NCBI RefSeq assembly: GCF_004337985.1
Contig: NC_043744.1
Location: 4,375,417-4,439,416 of the forward strand
Direction of reading: 5' to 3'
Length of the DNA: 64,000 nt
DNA from: Pyricularia pennisetigena
Lineage: Eukaryota; Ascomycota; Sordariomycetes; Magnaporthales; Pyriculariaceae
Shown: positions 1 through 10,619 of the stretch, one piece after another
Numbering within the stretch: position 1 is the first letter of the stretch
How the letters are laid out: each line of letters starts with the position of its first letter
The notes under the pieces: model-generated
What the model saw: only the letters and a program-made list of their open reading frames with translations
Told to the model about the DNA's origin: nothing
Database searches by the model: none
Position numbers and translations under genes: made by a program

Positions 1-61
1 TCTGTCTCGATGGAAACATAAAAAGATAAAAAGCAAAAACCAGCAAATGCAGTGTCCAAAA

Positions 62-1066
62 TCACAATCCGAACATTCTAAATCCTCCCAAACCCGGCAG
101 CTGGGTGATGGGCAAATTTCCCACCGGACCAAACCCGGCCCTCTGGCCCCCAAACAAGCCAAAGCCCGGAGTTCCTCCCATCCCGAACCCTCCGCGATCA
201 TCTCTGCCGCCCATCGAGGTCCACGACTGCCAAGCGTCATTCATGTTGATGTTGATCCTCTCCCTCCTCGGATCGCCCCTTGAGTTCTCCTCCTCGTTGC
301 CACTGTTGTTGTTGCTATTGCTATTGCTGTTGTACCTCCTGTAGTCCCGACTGTCGTTCTGGCGGTGGAACGAGTGTCTCGCGTACGAATTCCTCCGGTC
401 CGCCCCGGACGGCCGTCGCTGGTACTGCTCCTGCCTGGGCGGGCTCTGCCGGCGCGGAATCTCCTCGTCAAAGTCCTCTTCCTCCTCGCGTCGCCTCCTG
501 CGCTCGTCCTCCTCGGCCCACTCGCGCCTGCGCCTCTCCTCTTCCTCCTGTATCTCCTTTTGCCGCCGCTCCTGCGCCAGCCTCTCGCGCTCGCGCTTGC
601 GCTGCGCCTGCTCCTCCTCCCACTCCTCCTCGCGTCGCTGCTTTTCTTCCAGCCGGCGCTGGCGCAGCTCCTCGCTCGTCTCGCCGTTCTTCTCGGTCGG
701 CAGAGGAGGCGGCGCCTCCGAGGCGGCGTAGTCGAGCGGGTCAAAGGCGCCGTAGCTGGACTGCGCCGCCGTGCTGAAGCGCGCGTCGGCCTTGCTGAAG
801 TTGTTGGAGTACTGCGTCGATGCCTTGGGCGCCGCCTTGGCGGCTCCGGGGCTGACTGGGCCGACGTCTACGTAGTCGTCGTCCATGGCGTCTTGGCCTT
901 TTGTCTTTGGATTGCTCTTGGCTTTTGCGTTGTCTTTGGTCGGCTTTTCGTTTGCTCTTGTGTTTGCGTTTGAGGTTGTCGGCGGTGGGCTGCGTTTGTT
1001 CAGGTTCAGAGGAGGTGGGAAGGCGTCTTTGCCCGAGCGTGGGTTGGTACTGCTGGCGCGGTCCAT
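62..1066 (-). CDS. Hypothetical highly charged coiled-coil protein
   Basis: Single open frame of 334 codons from an ATG at 1066 to TGA at 62-64. I do not recognise the family. Residues 1-60 are rich in Ser, Pro, Asn and Lys. A central stretch (about 130-205) is almost entirely Glu, Arg, Gln and Lys with Trp-Glu-Glu and Arg-Arg-Glu patterns, as in a long single helix or coiled coil. It is followed by an Arg/Ser/Asn-rich segment with Asn-Ser repeats (about 245-260) and a Gly/Phe-rich C-terminus with GFGMGG and GFGLFGG. There is no signal peptide or membrane span. The composition (charged helix plus RS- and GF-rich ends) would suit a nuclear or RNA-associated protein, but that is only inference. 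An upstream exon cannot be excluded. Confidence 0.6.
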   Translation of the reverse strand: MDRASSTNPRSGKDAFPPPLNLNKRSPPPTTSNANTRANEKPTKDNAKAKSNPKTKGQDAMDDDYVDVGPVSPGAAKAAPKASTQYSNNFSKADARFSTAAQSSYGAFDPLDYAASEAPPPLPTEKNGETSEELRQRRLEEKQRREEEWEEEQAQRKRERERLAQERRQKEIQEEEERRRREWAEEDERRRRREEEEDFDEEIPRRQSPPRQEQYQRRPSGADRRNSYARHSFHRQNDSRDYRRYNSNSNSNNNSGNEEENSRGDPRRERININMNDAWQSWTSMGGRDDRGGFGMGGTPGFGLFGGQRAGFGPVGNLPITQLPGLGGFRMFGL

Positions 1067-3176
1067 GTCTGGAGTAAGGTGAGAGCAGTTTAAATGATTA
1101 GTCCTGGTGCGGATATCTCGGAGTCTGCTGGGATCAGCTGCATCAATTAAAGTCGGGGTCCTGGTGGATCAAACTGGTGGCGGCATGGAACTTCCAATGA
1201 TGACGAGCGGTGCAGTACTCGAGTTCTAGATATAGGATACTGGAGGCAGACAAATCGATCATTTATTCCTTGGAAGCTGTCTACCCAGATGTGATCCACA
1301 TGCACACCATCCTAGACGACTACCCTACCATTTTCCAGGCTTGCAAAATGGCACTGACTGGGCGTAAATAGCCGTGGAAAATGGCATCACCCTACCGTCT
1401 TCCAAAAGAATTCTATCGAGCAATGTTGGTCAGTTCAGCCGTGTCTTGGGCGAAAACAAACACAAAGCGGGGCAAATCGCAAGTTCCGACGGTTTCAGGG
1501 TTGTTGAACATTCGATTGCCGTTGAAGAACATACGATGACAAGCCTTGACCCCGGCCGCCACGGACTCGGGCAGGGGTCTTGTTCATGGGCACCCTTATT
1601 GCAACGTCAAAACCAGCCCATTTGGGATCATCAGGTCAACATCTTGACCCTAGTCAAGACAGTTTTCGGGTTTTTCCGAATCGTTTTGGTGCGGAGCATC
1701 GTTTCATCTCGGAGATCTTGTGTATAAGGAGAAGGGCAAGTCCCTGATGAAATTGAAAAGAAACTAACGCAGGTGTTCACTGGATTGCACCTGACATGTT
1801 GACGAGGTAGATAAACCGCTTGCTTTGCTTTTTTTTGCCCTCTCCCCTCTTCTCAGGTGTAGTTCCTTCCAGATCAGAAGCTCAGTCATGAATCTCTTGC
1901 AAAATTCTCCAAAATCCAGAGAAAAGAAAAGTCCCCATCCAGATGAAATGCAAGATTTTATTTGTTGATGGTAGCACTTTCAGCTAGATTCCATCCAGCC
2001 ACTGTTCATTCATCAAACAATTCCAATTCGAATACAGGCCCAGCAACTAGGAAATGACATTATTATTTGAACCACCTCCCATGCGCATAGAGATGGCAAA
2101 GCTTGTCATCTTCGTGAGCCATTCCGAAAGTCCATATCAATCCCACAATTGGCCACCTGCGCAAACGCCGTTGGCCTGGACAGGACCCGGGTGACATCCG
2201 CACGTACCATGAATCAAAACAAACAGCGTATGTCATTGTCGTCTTACCCCATCATGTAAGAAGTAGAATTCTTAATCCCTGAAACTAAAACTGGCTTGAA
2301 CACGTCAATTTGCAAAAGGTAGAGTTGGCAATAACCTCAAGGTTGCTTCTGCCTCAAAATTGAGCCTCTGCTTGCGCTGTCGTCAAGGCAAGTCTTCGAT
2401 CTGTTGTGTACATATCCATGTAATCCGCGAAGTAATTGCGACCAGGTTTATCTAAGCTTTCTGGCTTGCATGCGCATCGCGATTAGACCTGCTTGCCAAG
2501 ACTTTGGCAATATACTTTTGCTATGTTGACCAGAACTGCAATATACTCGTCTCCATGGGCCTAGAACTGTTCCTACCAACTACCCATGTCAAAATCGGTC
2601 TATGGATTTTCCTTGATGAATGCTAATAGGCAGTCTGGGCTAACCTGCCCGAAGTGAAACCTGCTCAAAATCAAGAATGATTGTCGGTTGTTAGTGTCCA
2701 TACAGCTTTTACATACGGAAAGCTAGAGCCTAGAGGCACTGCTCGTCGTTTGCTTCGGCCAGTTTGTGACGGGCCAAATCCGAACTGGGGAAGAACACAC
2801 TCGGAAATAGCGAAGCGACGATTTTAGTAGATTTCAACCAATGAGGATGCTTTAGTCAAAGACCGGAGCGATGAAGTTGTTACTGGGTTAACTTGGTGCT
2901 TGCAATTTTGTCAGGTCGCTTTGTTGCGATCGATACTGAGAAGAGTGCTCCATAACCCTGCAAACAGTTTGTTACGTGAAAAAAGAAGAAGAAAAAAACA
3001 AGATTCGGCATCATCACCCTTTTTCGTATCATCATTCATCGAGTTGAAAAAAAAAGTCAGACGATTAACGGCCGCGATATTATGCTGCTTGTCAATTAGG
3101 CAAGCAGCGGCTGCTAACTAATTCCACTGTTAATGCTTCCTCCCAAGCTCTGCCGTGGACGCCCCGCTACAACTGA
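1067..3176. other. Intergenic, no supported gene
   Basis: About 2.1 kb with only short, compositionally poor open frames in all six frames. The longest (1374-1727, + strand) has no recognisable domain. A and T tracts occur near 1830 and 3000-3055. Confidence 0.6.
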
Positions 3177-3593
3177 TTACTTGGCACATCCAATGAATCC
3201 AATCTCGAGGTCAAATGTCTCTGGATTTTGGTGCATGACAACACTGCCGGGAATGAAACTTATAACCTCGCGTCCAGTCGGCCAGTTCTTGATCTCTTTC
3301 GGGTCACAGCCACCCTCTGGAGATGTAAGAAAAGTGTCTCCAGCCTTATCAGAGCTGCTGACATCGGTGCACTGCAAAAAGAATAAAGGTTCAGTTTTCG
3401 TTGTCCCATGAGCAGAATGTGAAAGAGCACTTACGCCATAAGAGTTCAACCCTCGATTTTTGCAGGTGCTGGAGGGGTCGGGAGTACCACCATCGCAGCA
3501 CCGTCCACCAGTCGAACCTCTGCCAAACGTGATATTGGATCCCTCAACAAGGACGAAAGGGGTCAGGAGGAGGAGAAGCGAGAAGGCGTGCAT
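3177..3593 (-). CDS. Small secreted cysteine-rich protein, effector-like
   Basis: ATG at 3593. Exons 3593-3435 and 3371-3177 flank a 63-nt intron (3372-3434) with donor GTAAGT and acceptor TTTTTGCAG. The spliced protein is 117 residues. Because the intron is a multiple of three with no stop, its retention would give a 138-residue isoform. Residues 1-18 form a classic signal peptide (MHAFSLLLLL then VLVEG). The mature part has six cysteines including a Cys-Cys pair, and many Gly, Ser and Thr. I do not recognise a family; small size, secretion signal and even cysteine number are typical of fungal effectors or apoplastic proteins. An 18-nt T run on the + strand (3617-3634) lies just upstream of the start. 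Function is unknown. Confidence 0.7.
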   Translation of the reverse strand: MHAFSLLLLLTPFVLVEGSNITFGRGSTGGRCCDGGTPDPSSTCKNRGLNSYGVSALSHSAHGTTKTEPLFFLQCTDVSSSDKAGDTFLTSPEGGCDPKEIKNWPTGREVISFIPGSVVMHQNPETFDLEIGFIGCAK

Positions 3594-6086
3594 TTTGTTG
3601 GTTTTCTTTTTGTTTCTTTTTTTTTTTTTTTTTTCTTGTGTTTTTGTTTTGTGTTTTGTGTTTTGAGTCTGACCAAGCAGATTTTTGAAATTAAACGAAA
3701 GTGTTTGCTAGCAAAAAACGAAAAAGTTATTAAGAGTTCGTCAAGAACTGTAAGATGGAATAGTCAAAAAGCGGCTGCTGGAAAAAGAGAAGAGCAGTCT
3801 TTGAAAAGTGGTTTGGCAGCCGATTTTAAATAATCTCGACAAGAAGTTATCAATAAAATCGCATAGTAGCTCACAGCAAAGATTGCCTAGGGATGTAATG
3901 TTGCTTGGGAAGTCCAAGAAGGGATTAGCGCTAATACTTGGTATGATTAGCAGTTTCACTACACAGCTGGGGTGGCACCTCAGGTAGTAATCGAAGCTGA
4001 AAATCCGTTGTCGGAGACGATTCAAGCACCAGTGGGTCAAACAACTCCGATCACACTGCCCATTTAAAAGGGTCCAAAGAAGAAGACATTATATATGTAC
4101 ACGTGAGTGGAGAAACATAACATGAAAATCAACGTTGGAAATGAGAAGGGGGCGGGGGATAGGCAGTAGCTGTCAAAAAATCGAATATATGCAAGGATGT
4201 TTTCGAGGGGAGTTATCAAGTTGTGCGGGAGCCAGGAGGAAACAATAGGAGGAGGACTTGAGAGCCAATCAACTCGACTAGACTTGGGATTTTATCAGCT
4301 TGGTTGCCATTGCATAATTTGTAATTTTGTGTACATGCCAGCGGCAGCCCTTTGCAATTACGGAATATGTATCATTGTCCATCACAGCTTATGTCAAGTC
4401 CAGTCATATAGTATCATATTTGAAATGCCGATATACTATGCTTCTTCTTCCATTTTGTTTATCTAATGCCCATCGAACGGGTTTTTCGTTTCTATTGTGT
4501 TCATAAAACAAATAAACTTTTAGGTTATAGGTTGTATCATTTGGTTTCAGAAACTCTATTTAAAGTTCTTGTATGATTTGTCGGGGGAAATCAATCACAG
4601 CCGAGCCTCTTGAATGATACTCTGGTCTGGACTCTGGAGGCATAATTGCGGGGCCAGTATGATTGTGTTGATACACTCAACTAACGAAAGGTGTTAAAGT
4701 AACAATCTAGACATAACAAGTGATGGACTACTCCTAGAAAGCTATTGTGAAGTCTTGATTAACGGCAACTGCACTATGGAACCAGTCCCTGTTGGGTCAG
4801 CGAGGAGGTTAGAAAACAAATAGGCAGCTCCTTTCTCGCCCTCTTTTCGGACGCCCTGGCTGCTGTTTTATCTCCTGCCCGCCGTGGTAGGCAGACCCAG
4901 CAATGGGCCCCAATGTTGCAACCAAGGCACCCCAGACGACACTCAAACATGAAAGAACAACAGGGATTGAACTACTATTGTGTGATATTCGAGAATATTG
5001 AACAGTCGAGAGCAGTTTCTTCTGGTTAATATTGCCGCAGTGTGCTGAAGGTCGCAATAGTTCCCCCACGAGTGCGACGCCGAATTTGAAGCTTTTGATT
5101 TCGGACGGCGCTATTGAGGCCTTTGTTTCTGTCGGCTCTTGCTCAACGCGAGCCTTTTTGGGGATACTAAAGTTATTCTTTAGTTTCTTAGGCCTCGTTA
5201 ACTGGTTAAACGGAGTCGTCGCAATCTACCCTATTTCTGATGTAAAATCTCATAATACCATTCACAACACAAGTCTCCTTACCATGGTAAATGTTTACTG
5301 GTGCAATGATCTCCTGTTTAGCGCTTTTGTCCCACTTGAGACTTGAGAAAATTGATGTTGGAGAGCAGATTTGATTATTAATGTGGCCTTGAATAATAAC
5401 TTGGAATCTGTTCAAGATTCCCGTCGCATTCATTGGTGGATATCATTCCTGTACAAAGCCCTAGTCTTGGCTACCGCACCTGCATATAATCTCTGTCTTA
5501 CAACATCCTCAAATTCACCGCACCATACAAGCCTAGTCAAGTAGGCAGCTCCGCAAAAAGAGTCCACCGGGAGCCCTATTCCGGCTTGGAAGCCGGGCCA
5601 GACCCCTTCGGTCATGCATGCGGATATTGCTGAGGATCGGGCGTTGGCAAAAATAGGACCACGTTCCGCCTCCAACCAGATCGTAAAAACACAACGTGCA
5701 TTGGCGAGATTTTCCTAAAGTGACCTCCGCTGGCGTGATGCCGAATCGGGCAGGTTCACCTTTGGCCTGCGGCAAAAGAAAAGCTGGCTTTTTGCAAAAT
5801 TGCTGGTTGAGTTAATATACAGCGCCAAATTGCCGCCTGGCTCGGCTAATATGGAGCTCAGCTCATCACCGGACCCAGCTTGCGCGCAGACAGACTTCTT
5901 TCTCAATTGCCCAGATATCCTTCATTGGACAAGATTGAAGAAAAAAAAGGATAAAAAGAACCACAGTCGCGGACGTCCCCTGTGGATCACATCCTCTTTG
6001 GAGACCGCCTTGGCTTTTTTTGGGGACTCGCAAGGTATTCCAACGCTTACAGTCCGGGCATTGAGTGCGGTACACGAAACCACACA
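3594..6086. other. Intergenic, no supported gene
   Basis: About 2.5 kb. Short open frames exist on both strands, the most protein-like at 5430-5675 (-), but none has an ATG, splice structure and domain together. The segment 4050-4560 is AT-rich. Confidence 0.55.
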
Positions 6087-6981
6087 ATGCTCATCCTCGG
6101 CAAACTCATTTGCGTGCTGGCGGCCACGCGCCTCAGCGCGGCACTCGAGCTCATTGAGGCAACCACGACATCGGTCTCCCTCCCAACGACTTCCGACTCC
6201 CCTTCAGACCCACCGCCGGCCTCGGATACCCCCTCCAACCCCGGCTCCAACTCGTCCATAGCCTCAATCTCCTTCTCGGGCAACGGCTGCCCCCAGAACG
6301 GCGGCGGCGTGGGCCGTTTCGCCAACTACACGGGCAACCTCGTGGATGGCCAGGAGATTACCTATCATAACTTCACCGCCGTGCAGCAGAGCGCTGCGTT
6401 CCCGCCCACCGGGAGGACGCTCAACTGCCAGATGCACCTGAGTATCACGGGCGGCGACATGGGGTGGCAGGTCAGCCCGGACGTCGTCAGCTACGGCGGA
6501 TTCGCCGTGCTGGACCCGGAGTCGGCCGTCAGCTTCTTTGTCACGACTTTTTGGTCGCAGGACGCGTCCTATACTGTAGGCAAATCCACCACCACTCCCC
6601 CTGAGTTTCTCAGTCTTCACTCTCGGGTCCAGAAACCCCTTTTGGCCACACGGGCAAAAAGTCACACACACACACACACACACACACACTGACACGTCTC
6701 CCAAAACGTAAAAACAGTTCACATCCCAGACGACCCTCTCCAACCCCGGAGACAGCAGGGCGTCGCGGTTCGTGGGCACAAGCGTGCGCAGCGAGGTCTG
6801 GTCGCCCTGCGTCACGAGCGACGGCGGCTCCGTGGGGATTTTCAACATGAACTTCCGCGTCTCGACCGTGGGCGGCGGCGGCACCGGGCTGGCATACTTT
6901 GGTCCGCTCGAGCTCATGGGGCGCGAGATTGCATTGGTCAAGGAGCAGATCACCTACAAGTGGCGACGCTGCCAACGGTGA
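6087..6981 (+). CDS. Secreted DUF4360-family protein
   Basis: ATG at 6087 chosen because it starts a signal peptide (MLILGKLICVLAATRLSAA). Exon 1 is 6087-6575 and exon 2 is 6718-6981; the 142-nt intron 6576-6717 (donor GTAGGC, acceptor AACAG) carries a CA microsatellite. The spliced product is 250 residues. After a Ser/Thr/Pro linker (about 25-60) comes the DUF4360 core: FSGNGCPQNGG, a NYTGN segment, LNCQMHLSI, FWSQ, and in exon 2 WSPCVTSD with an end rich in basic residues (YKWRRCQR). This family is secreted, widespread in filamentous fungi and functionally uncharacterised. The conserved cysteines (GCPQ, LNC, SPC, RRC) probably form two disulfides. An upstream in-frame ATG at 5982 would bury the signal peptide and was not used. 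Confidence 0.8.
6663..6690 (+). repeat. CA dinucleotide microsatellite
   Basis: About 14 uninterrupted CA units inside the intron of the DUF4360 gene, 27 nt before its acceptor site. Length variation here would lie in the intron and not alter the protein. Confidence 0.95.
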
Positions 6982-7680
6982 GGACGCAGACCTATGCTTG
7001 GGCGATTGATCTTTGCGCTTGCAACCGTGGCTTTGCACGATGGATTTTCCAACGGCGGTTTCTGCACGTAGATTCAGGAGGGGGAAGAGACCGACATGTT
7101 CAATACAAGGCAAAGATGCATTATTAATAAGTTACATCAATCACGATCGCCATCTTGGTCAAGTTTTGACAGAACAAATTTAGTATGTGTTGCAGGCTGT
7201 ATTTACCGAAGTCACTGGCATTAGTCAGAGACGGGAGCTTTCGCCTTATGGCTGCGTTCTTTAGTGCAACAGGATGTCTTATTGGTAAATGATATGTATG
7301 AGTCTGTGCAGTGAGTGGGTCGAAGGATCACTGGCGTTATTCAGTTGACAGGCTAAACTGGCTGAGTATGCCCCAAAAGAAGTGAGTGGCCTTATTACAA
7401 AGCAAAGCACAGGGTTGATGATGACAAATGAATAGCCGATGTTCCGGAAGCAGGCCAAATTGGCCATTATGAAATCGTCCCAGGCCCGCAGGTTCATAGA
7501 TATTTGTTCATAGGAGGCACCCATGCAATAAATAGGCCGTCGAATTAGGGGCACGACTTGATGAGAATACTACGCATCAGCAAACGCTGATGATTTAATC
7601 TTGGCAACTCAACCCACACTCGACCACCTTTTCCCGGAGCTATCAAACACCAGCAACAAAAGAAAGAGCACAACGAAAAC
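6982..7680. other. Intergenic between DUF4360 gene and GST gene
   Basis: About 700 bp without a supported gene. The last 60 bp before the GST start are A/C-rich, as in a fungal 5' leader. Confidence 0.6.
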
Positions 7681-8397
7681 ATGCCCACCTTGACGCTCTA
7701 CCGCAGCGATGGATCCTGCTCCATGGTACCCCATATTCTCCTCAAATACCTAAACATACCGCACAGGTGCGTCGCGATGCAAAGCAACGGCGGACCGCGG
7801 ACGCAGCCCCACCTGGAGGCGGCAGACGGCAGCCTCTCGGCCGAGGACTACACCAAGATCAACCACAAGGGCGTGGTGCCCACGCTGGTCGTGCAGGACG
7901 ACGACGGCGGCACCGAGACCATCATCACCGAGCTGGAGGCCGTGACGACCTACATCTCGTTCCTGGCCAAGGACAAGCACGTCTACGGCAGGACCCCGCT
8001 CGAGCGCGCCAAGGTGATGGAATGGGTCTCGTGGCTGGCGGGGACGGTGCAGAACAAGGGGCTGACGGCCGGCCTGGCCCCGTACAAGTTCACCACGGAC
8101 GAGGTCGGCTGGCCCGGAGTCCAGAAGCTGGGTGAGCAGCGCATGAGGGCCGCCTTTGTCAGGATCGACGAGAAGCTGCGGACCGGCGACACCCAAGGGC
8201 TAGGGCTCGGGGTCGATGGCTACTTCACCGTCGCCGACTTTTACCTGTACCTGTTTTACGTCTGGGGTTACTGGTTCAAGTACGACATGGCCGACGAGTA
8301 CCCGGCGCTTAGGGACTTGGTCAGGACGGTCGAGGGGTTGGATGTCGTCAGGGAAGTTGTCCTACACGATAAGCTCAAGCTCCAATTCGCAGAGTGA
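7681..8397 (+). CDS. Glutathione S-transferase family protein
   Basis: Single-exon gene of 238 codons; the ATG has a good context (aaacATGCC). The N-terminal thioredoxin-like domain (about 1-95) starts MPTLTLYRSDGSCSM, contains the cis-proline segment GVVPTL (about 62-67) and the glutathione-binding Glu in TELEAV (about 80-85). The C-terminal all-helical domain (about 105-230) has the N-capping-like YFTVADFYLYLF motif expected in GSTs. Cys13 in the first loop is placed like the cysteine of bacterial beta-class GSTs, and the first loop resembles that class more than Tyr- or Ser-type enzymes. Likely cytosolic; it would conjugate glutathione to electrophiles or act as a thiol-transferase. The substrate cannot be read from the sequence. 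Confidence 0.85.
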   Translation: MPTLTLYRSDGSCSMVPHILLKYLNIPHRCVAMQSNGGPRTQPHLEAADGSLSAEDYTKINHKGVVPTLVVQDDDGGTETIITELEAVTTYISFLAKDKHVYGRTPLERAKVMEWVSWLAGTVQNKGLTAGLAPYKFTTDEVGWPGVQKLGEQRMRAAFVRIDEKLRTGDTQGLGLGVDGYFTVADFYLYLFYVWGYWFKYDMADEYPALRDLVRTVEGLDVVREVVLHDKLKLQFAE

Positions 8398-10619
8398 GAC
8401 TACTGGGTGGGAGGCCAGTCTAGTTGGCGCGCCTCGTTTGTGTAGAGCACAAGCCTTGAATGAATAGAGTTTTAGCTGGGCTTTCGTGCTGAGGATGCGA
8501 TGGTGCAAATTTTGTCGTCTATCTCTGAACCAAATTTCAAAGCTGGGCGCAAGCTCGTCGTTGTATATCGCAGTTCTTGGCGTGTGCGCGGCAACTCTGC
8601 TTGGTATCCCACATCGCCTTCCCACAGCCCCTACCTCCACCGTGACCTTGACTGATATTCAAATAGCAAGTCGATATGTGCTTGGCTGCATTTTCAGTCA
8701 GCTGGACTCGGGGCTAAAATCAGGATAGACAACATTTGAGCTAACAAAAACAAAACAGGCACGCCAAATGATGATGCTGGACGTGGACCTCGATGGCTGT
8801 TTTTATAGCAGAGGCTGTTCTAGGCTGCGCTGGACGCCTTTGTCATTCATTGTTCGGACATCCTTGGAGTGGGGGTCGTTTAATTAATTTTAAGTTATTT
8901 GTAAAATCACAGTTGTAAAAGTAACACAAGTAGTAGCAGCACTAAACGAGATACATCCTCAAATATGGAAAAACAACTTCTGGTCTAACTTATGGCATAA
9001 ATTCCCATTCCCCGGTCTTTATGCACGATAACGAAAAGACTGTTAAACCCGCGGCCCGGTTGTAGAGCGCACGAAGTCCCTAGTCCCTTTTAGATTATAT
9101 GGACCGTTGCAGCATTTGTTTGTTGCAAATTGACAGAATGTGCCATTTCGCACATATAAACTACTGAATACAGTTAGCTATCTACTTTATAAAGCTACCA
9201 ATACTACACCTAGAATTTTTGGGATCTTATGCCATATCAAGATGGTACGGCTGTTGCTTAGAAAACAATTCACTTGAGGCACTTGCTACATCTTATCAGT
9301 GTTGCCCACAACGACTTGTATTCATGGACCCAATAATATAACGGCGGTGCTACAACATGAGCCCAACATCGTTGACGACCAGTAAACATACGCTTTGTTG
9401 AAGAAGGGAGGCTATGCCACGGGCAAAGTTGCCAATCGAAACTTGATTTTCTGTTATGAAGCAATTCAAGAGATGATTAGTTTTAAGCTGTCTATCAAAC
9501 TAGAACTTGGCTAAATTCAAGAAGGTTTGCGGTCGGCGACTCGGCGGACAACATTTCTTCAAAAGCAAACACACACACACAGCCATGATTCTAGCAATTG
9601 GTAGAAAGTCCTGGTTTGCAGTCCGAGCTATGTTTGCTTTGCATAAACGAAAATCGCAACAAAGTTTGATCCTTCGCTAGGCGAGAGCGCCAGAAAGGTA
9701 TTTCTCAAAGATGCTCACGCTCTATCAAGCCAGCATGCAAACGCCCAAGTTATCCTGCACTGTTTATATATTCCAAGTCTTTTACCAAAGAGCTCACTTT
9801 CTTTTTCTCTCCATCATAGGCTTCGCAGCACTTCCGAGTCATTTATTAACATGGTTTACTCACCCGTCCTAAAATCGACTCACATCGCCGTCGATAGTCT
9901 ACAGAAACTGCAAACAGTATGCCGTCTCATTTATTCACGCTTCATTTTGCCAACCGTAATCACAAGCGAGTTTCTGGTCATATGATAGCATAGTAATAAT
10001 GACAGAATGTGACTACTACATACAGTCTTGTTCCACCGGCGGTCAAACTTCAGCATACATTGTCAGTGACTAATGAGCGGCTCTCAAGAGTAGAAATGCA
10101 GTCTCGGACAACGACGGGGGTTTCGTTGGGACTGCAGCAAGCATATGCCATGCATGGTAGTTAGTCGACTCCTATTAATACGCCGTCAAAGCACCCCTGC
10201 AGTATTGAAGACATTGGACGAGAATTCCATTGGGGAACATGAGTATATTGCACTTTGTCCGATACACAGAAACTCAACAGCAACTCTAAACAGGCAAAAC
10301 ACCCAAACATCAGACTGCTCACCTGCCCAGACGCCATCACAACCGAACCCAAAAGAAAATCAAAACAAAAATTGGTGACGGGCTTGCTGGGGCTCGTCCC
10401 CGTTTTTCGTCTTTTTGCTTTTCGACGTGATCCACTTCTATCCCTGACCGTCTTTTTTGGCGATGTCACCCTCTCTCTACTCCCCTTGATCTCCAGTTCT
10501 CGCATTTAAACTCTCCAAGAGACCACCTCAACCCCTATAGGCTTGGCTTCGGTTTTCCACCCCCTCCCCACCAGCTGTCCCCAGATACAGCCAATCACCA
10601 ACAGAAAAGAACCACTAAC
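8398..10619. other. Intergenic, no supported gene
   Basis: About 2.2 kb of AT-leaning DNA with only short frames broken by stops. The 300 bp before the paraoxonase-like gene (10320-10619) are C/T-rich on the + strand, typical of a fungal promoter and leader. Confidence 0.6.

Noticed and set aside
1374..1727. 117-codon plus frame
   Set aside because: No domain, signal peptide or codon-usage support, and no conserved feature.
5430..5675. 81-codon minus frame with protein-like composition
   Set aside because: No ATG in the open part, no splice signals leading into it, no recognised domain.
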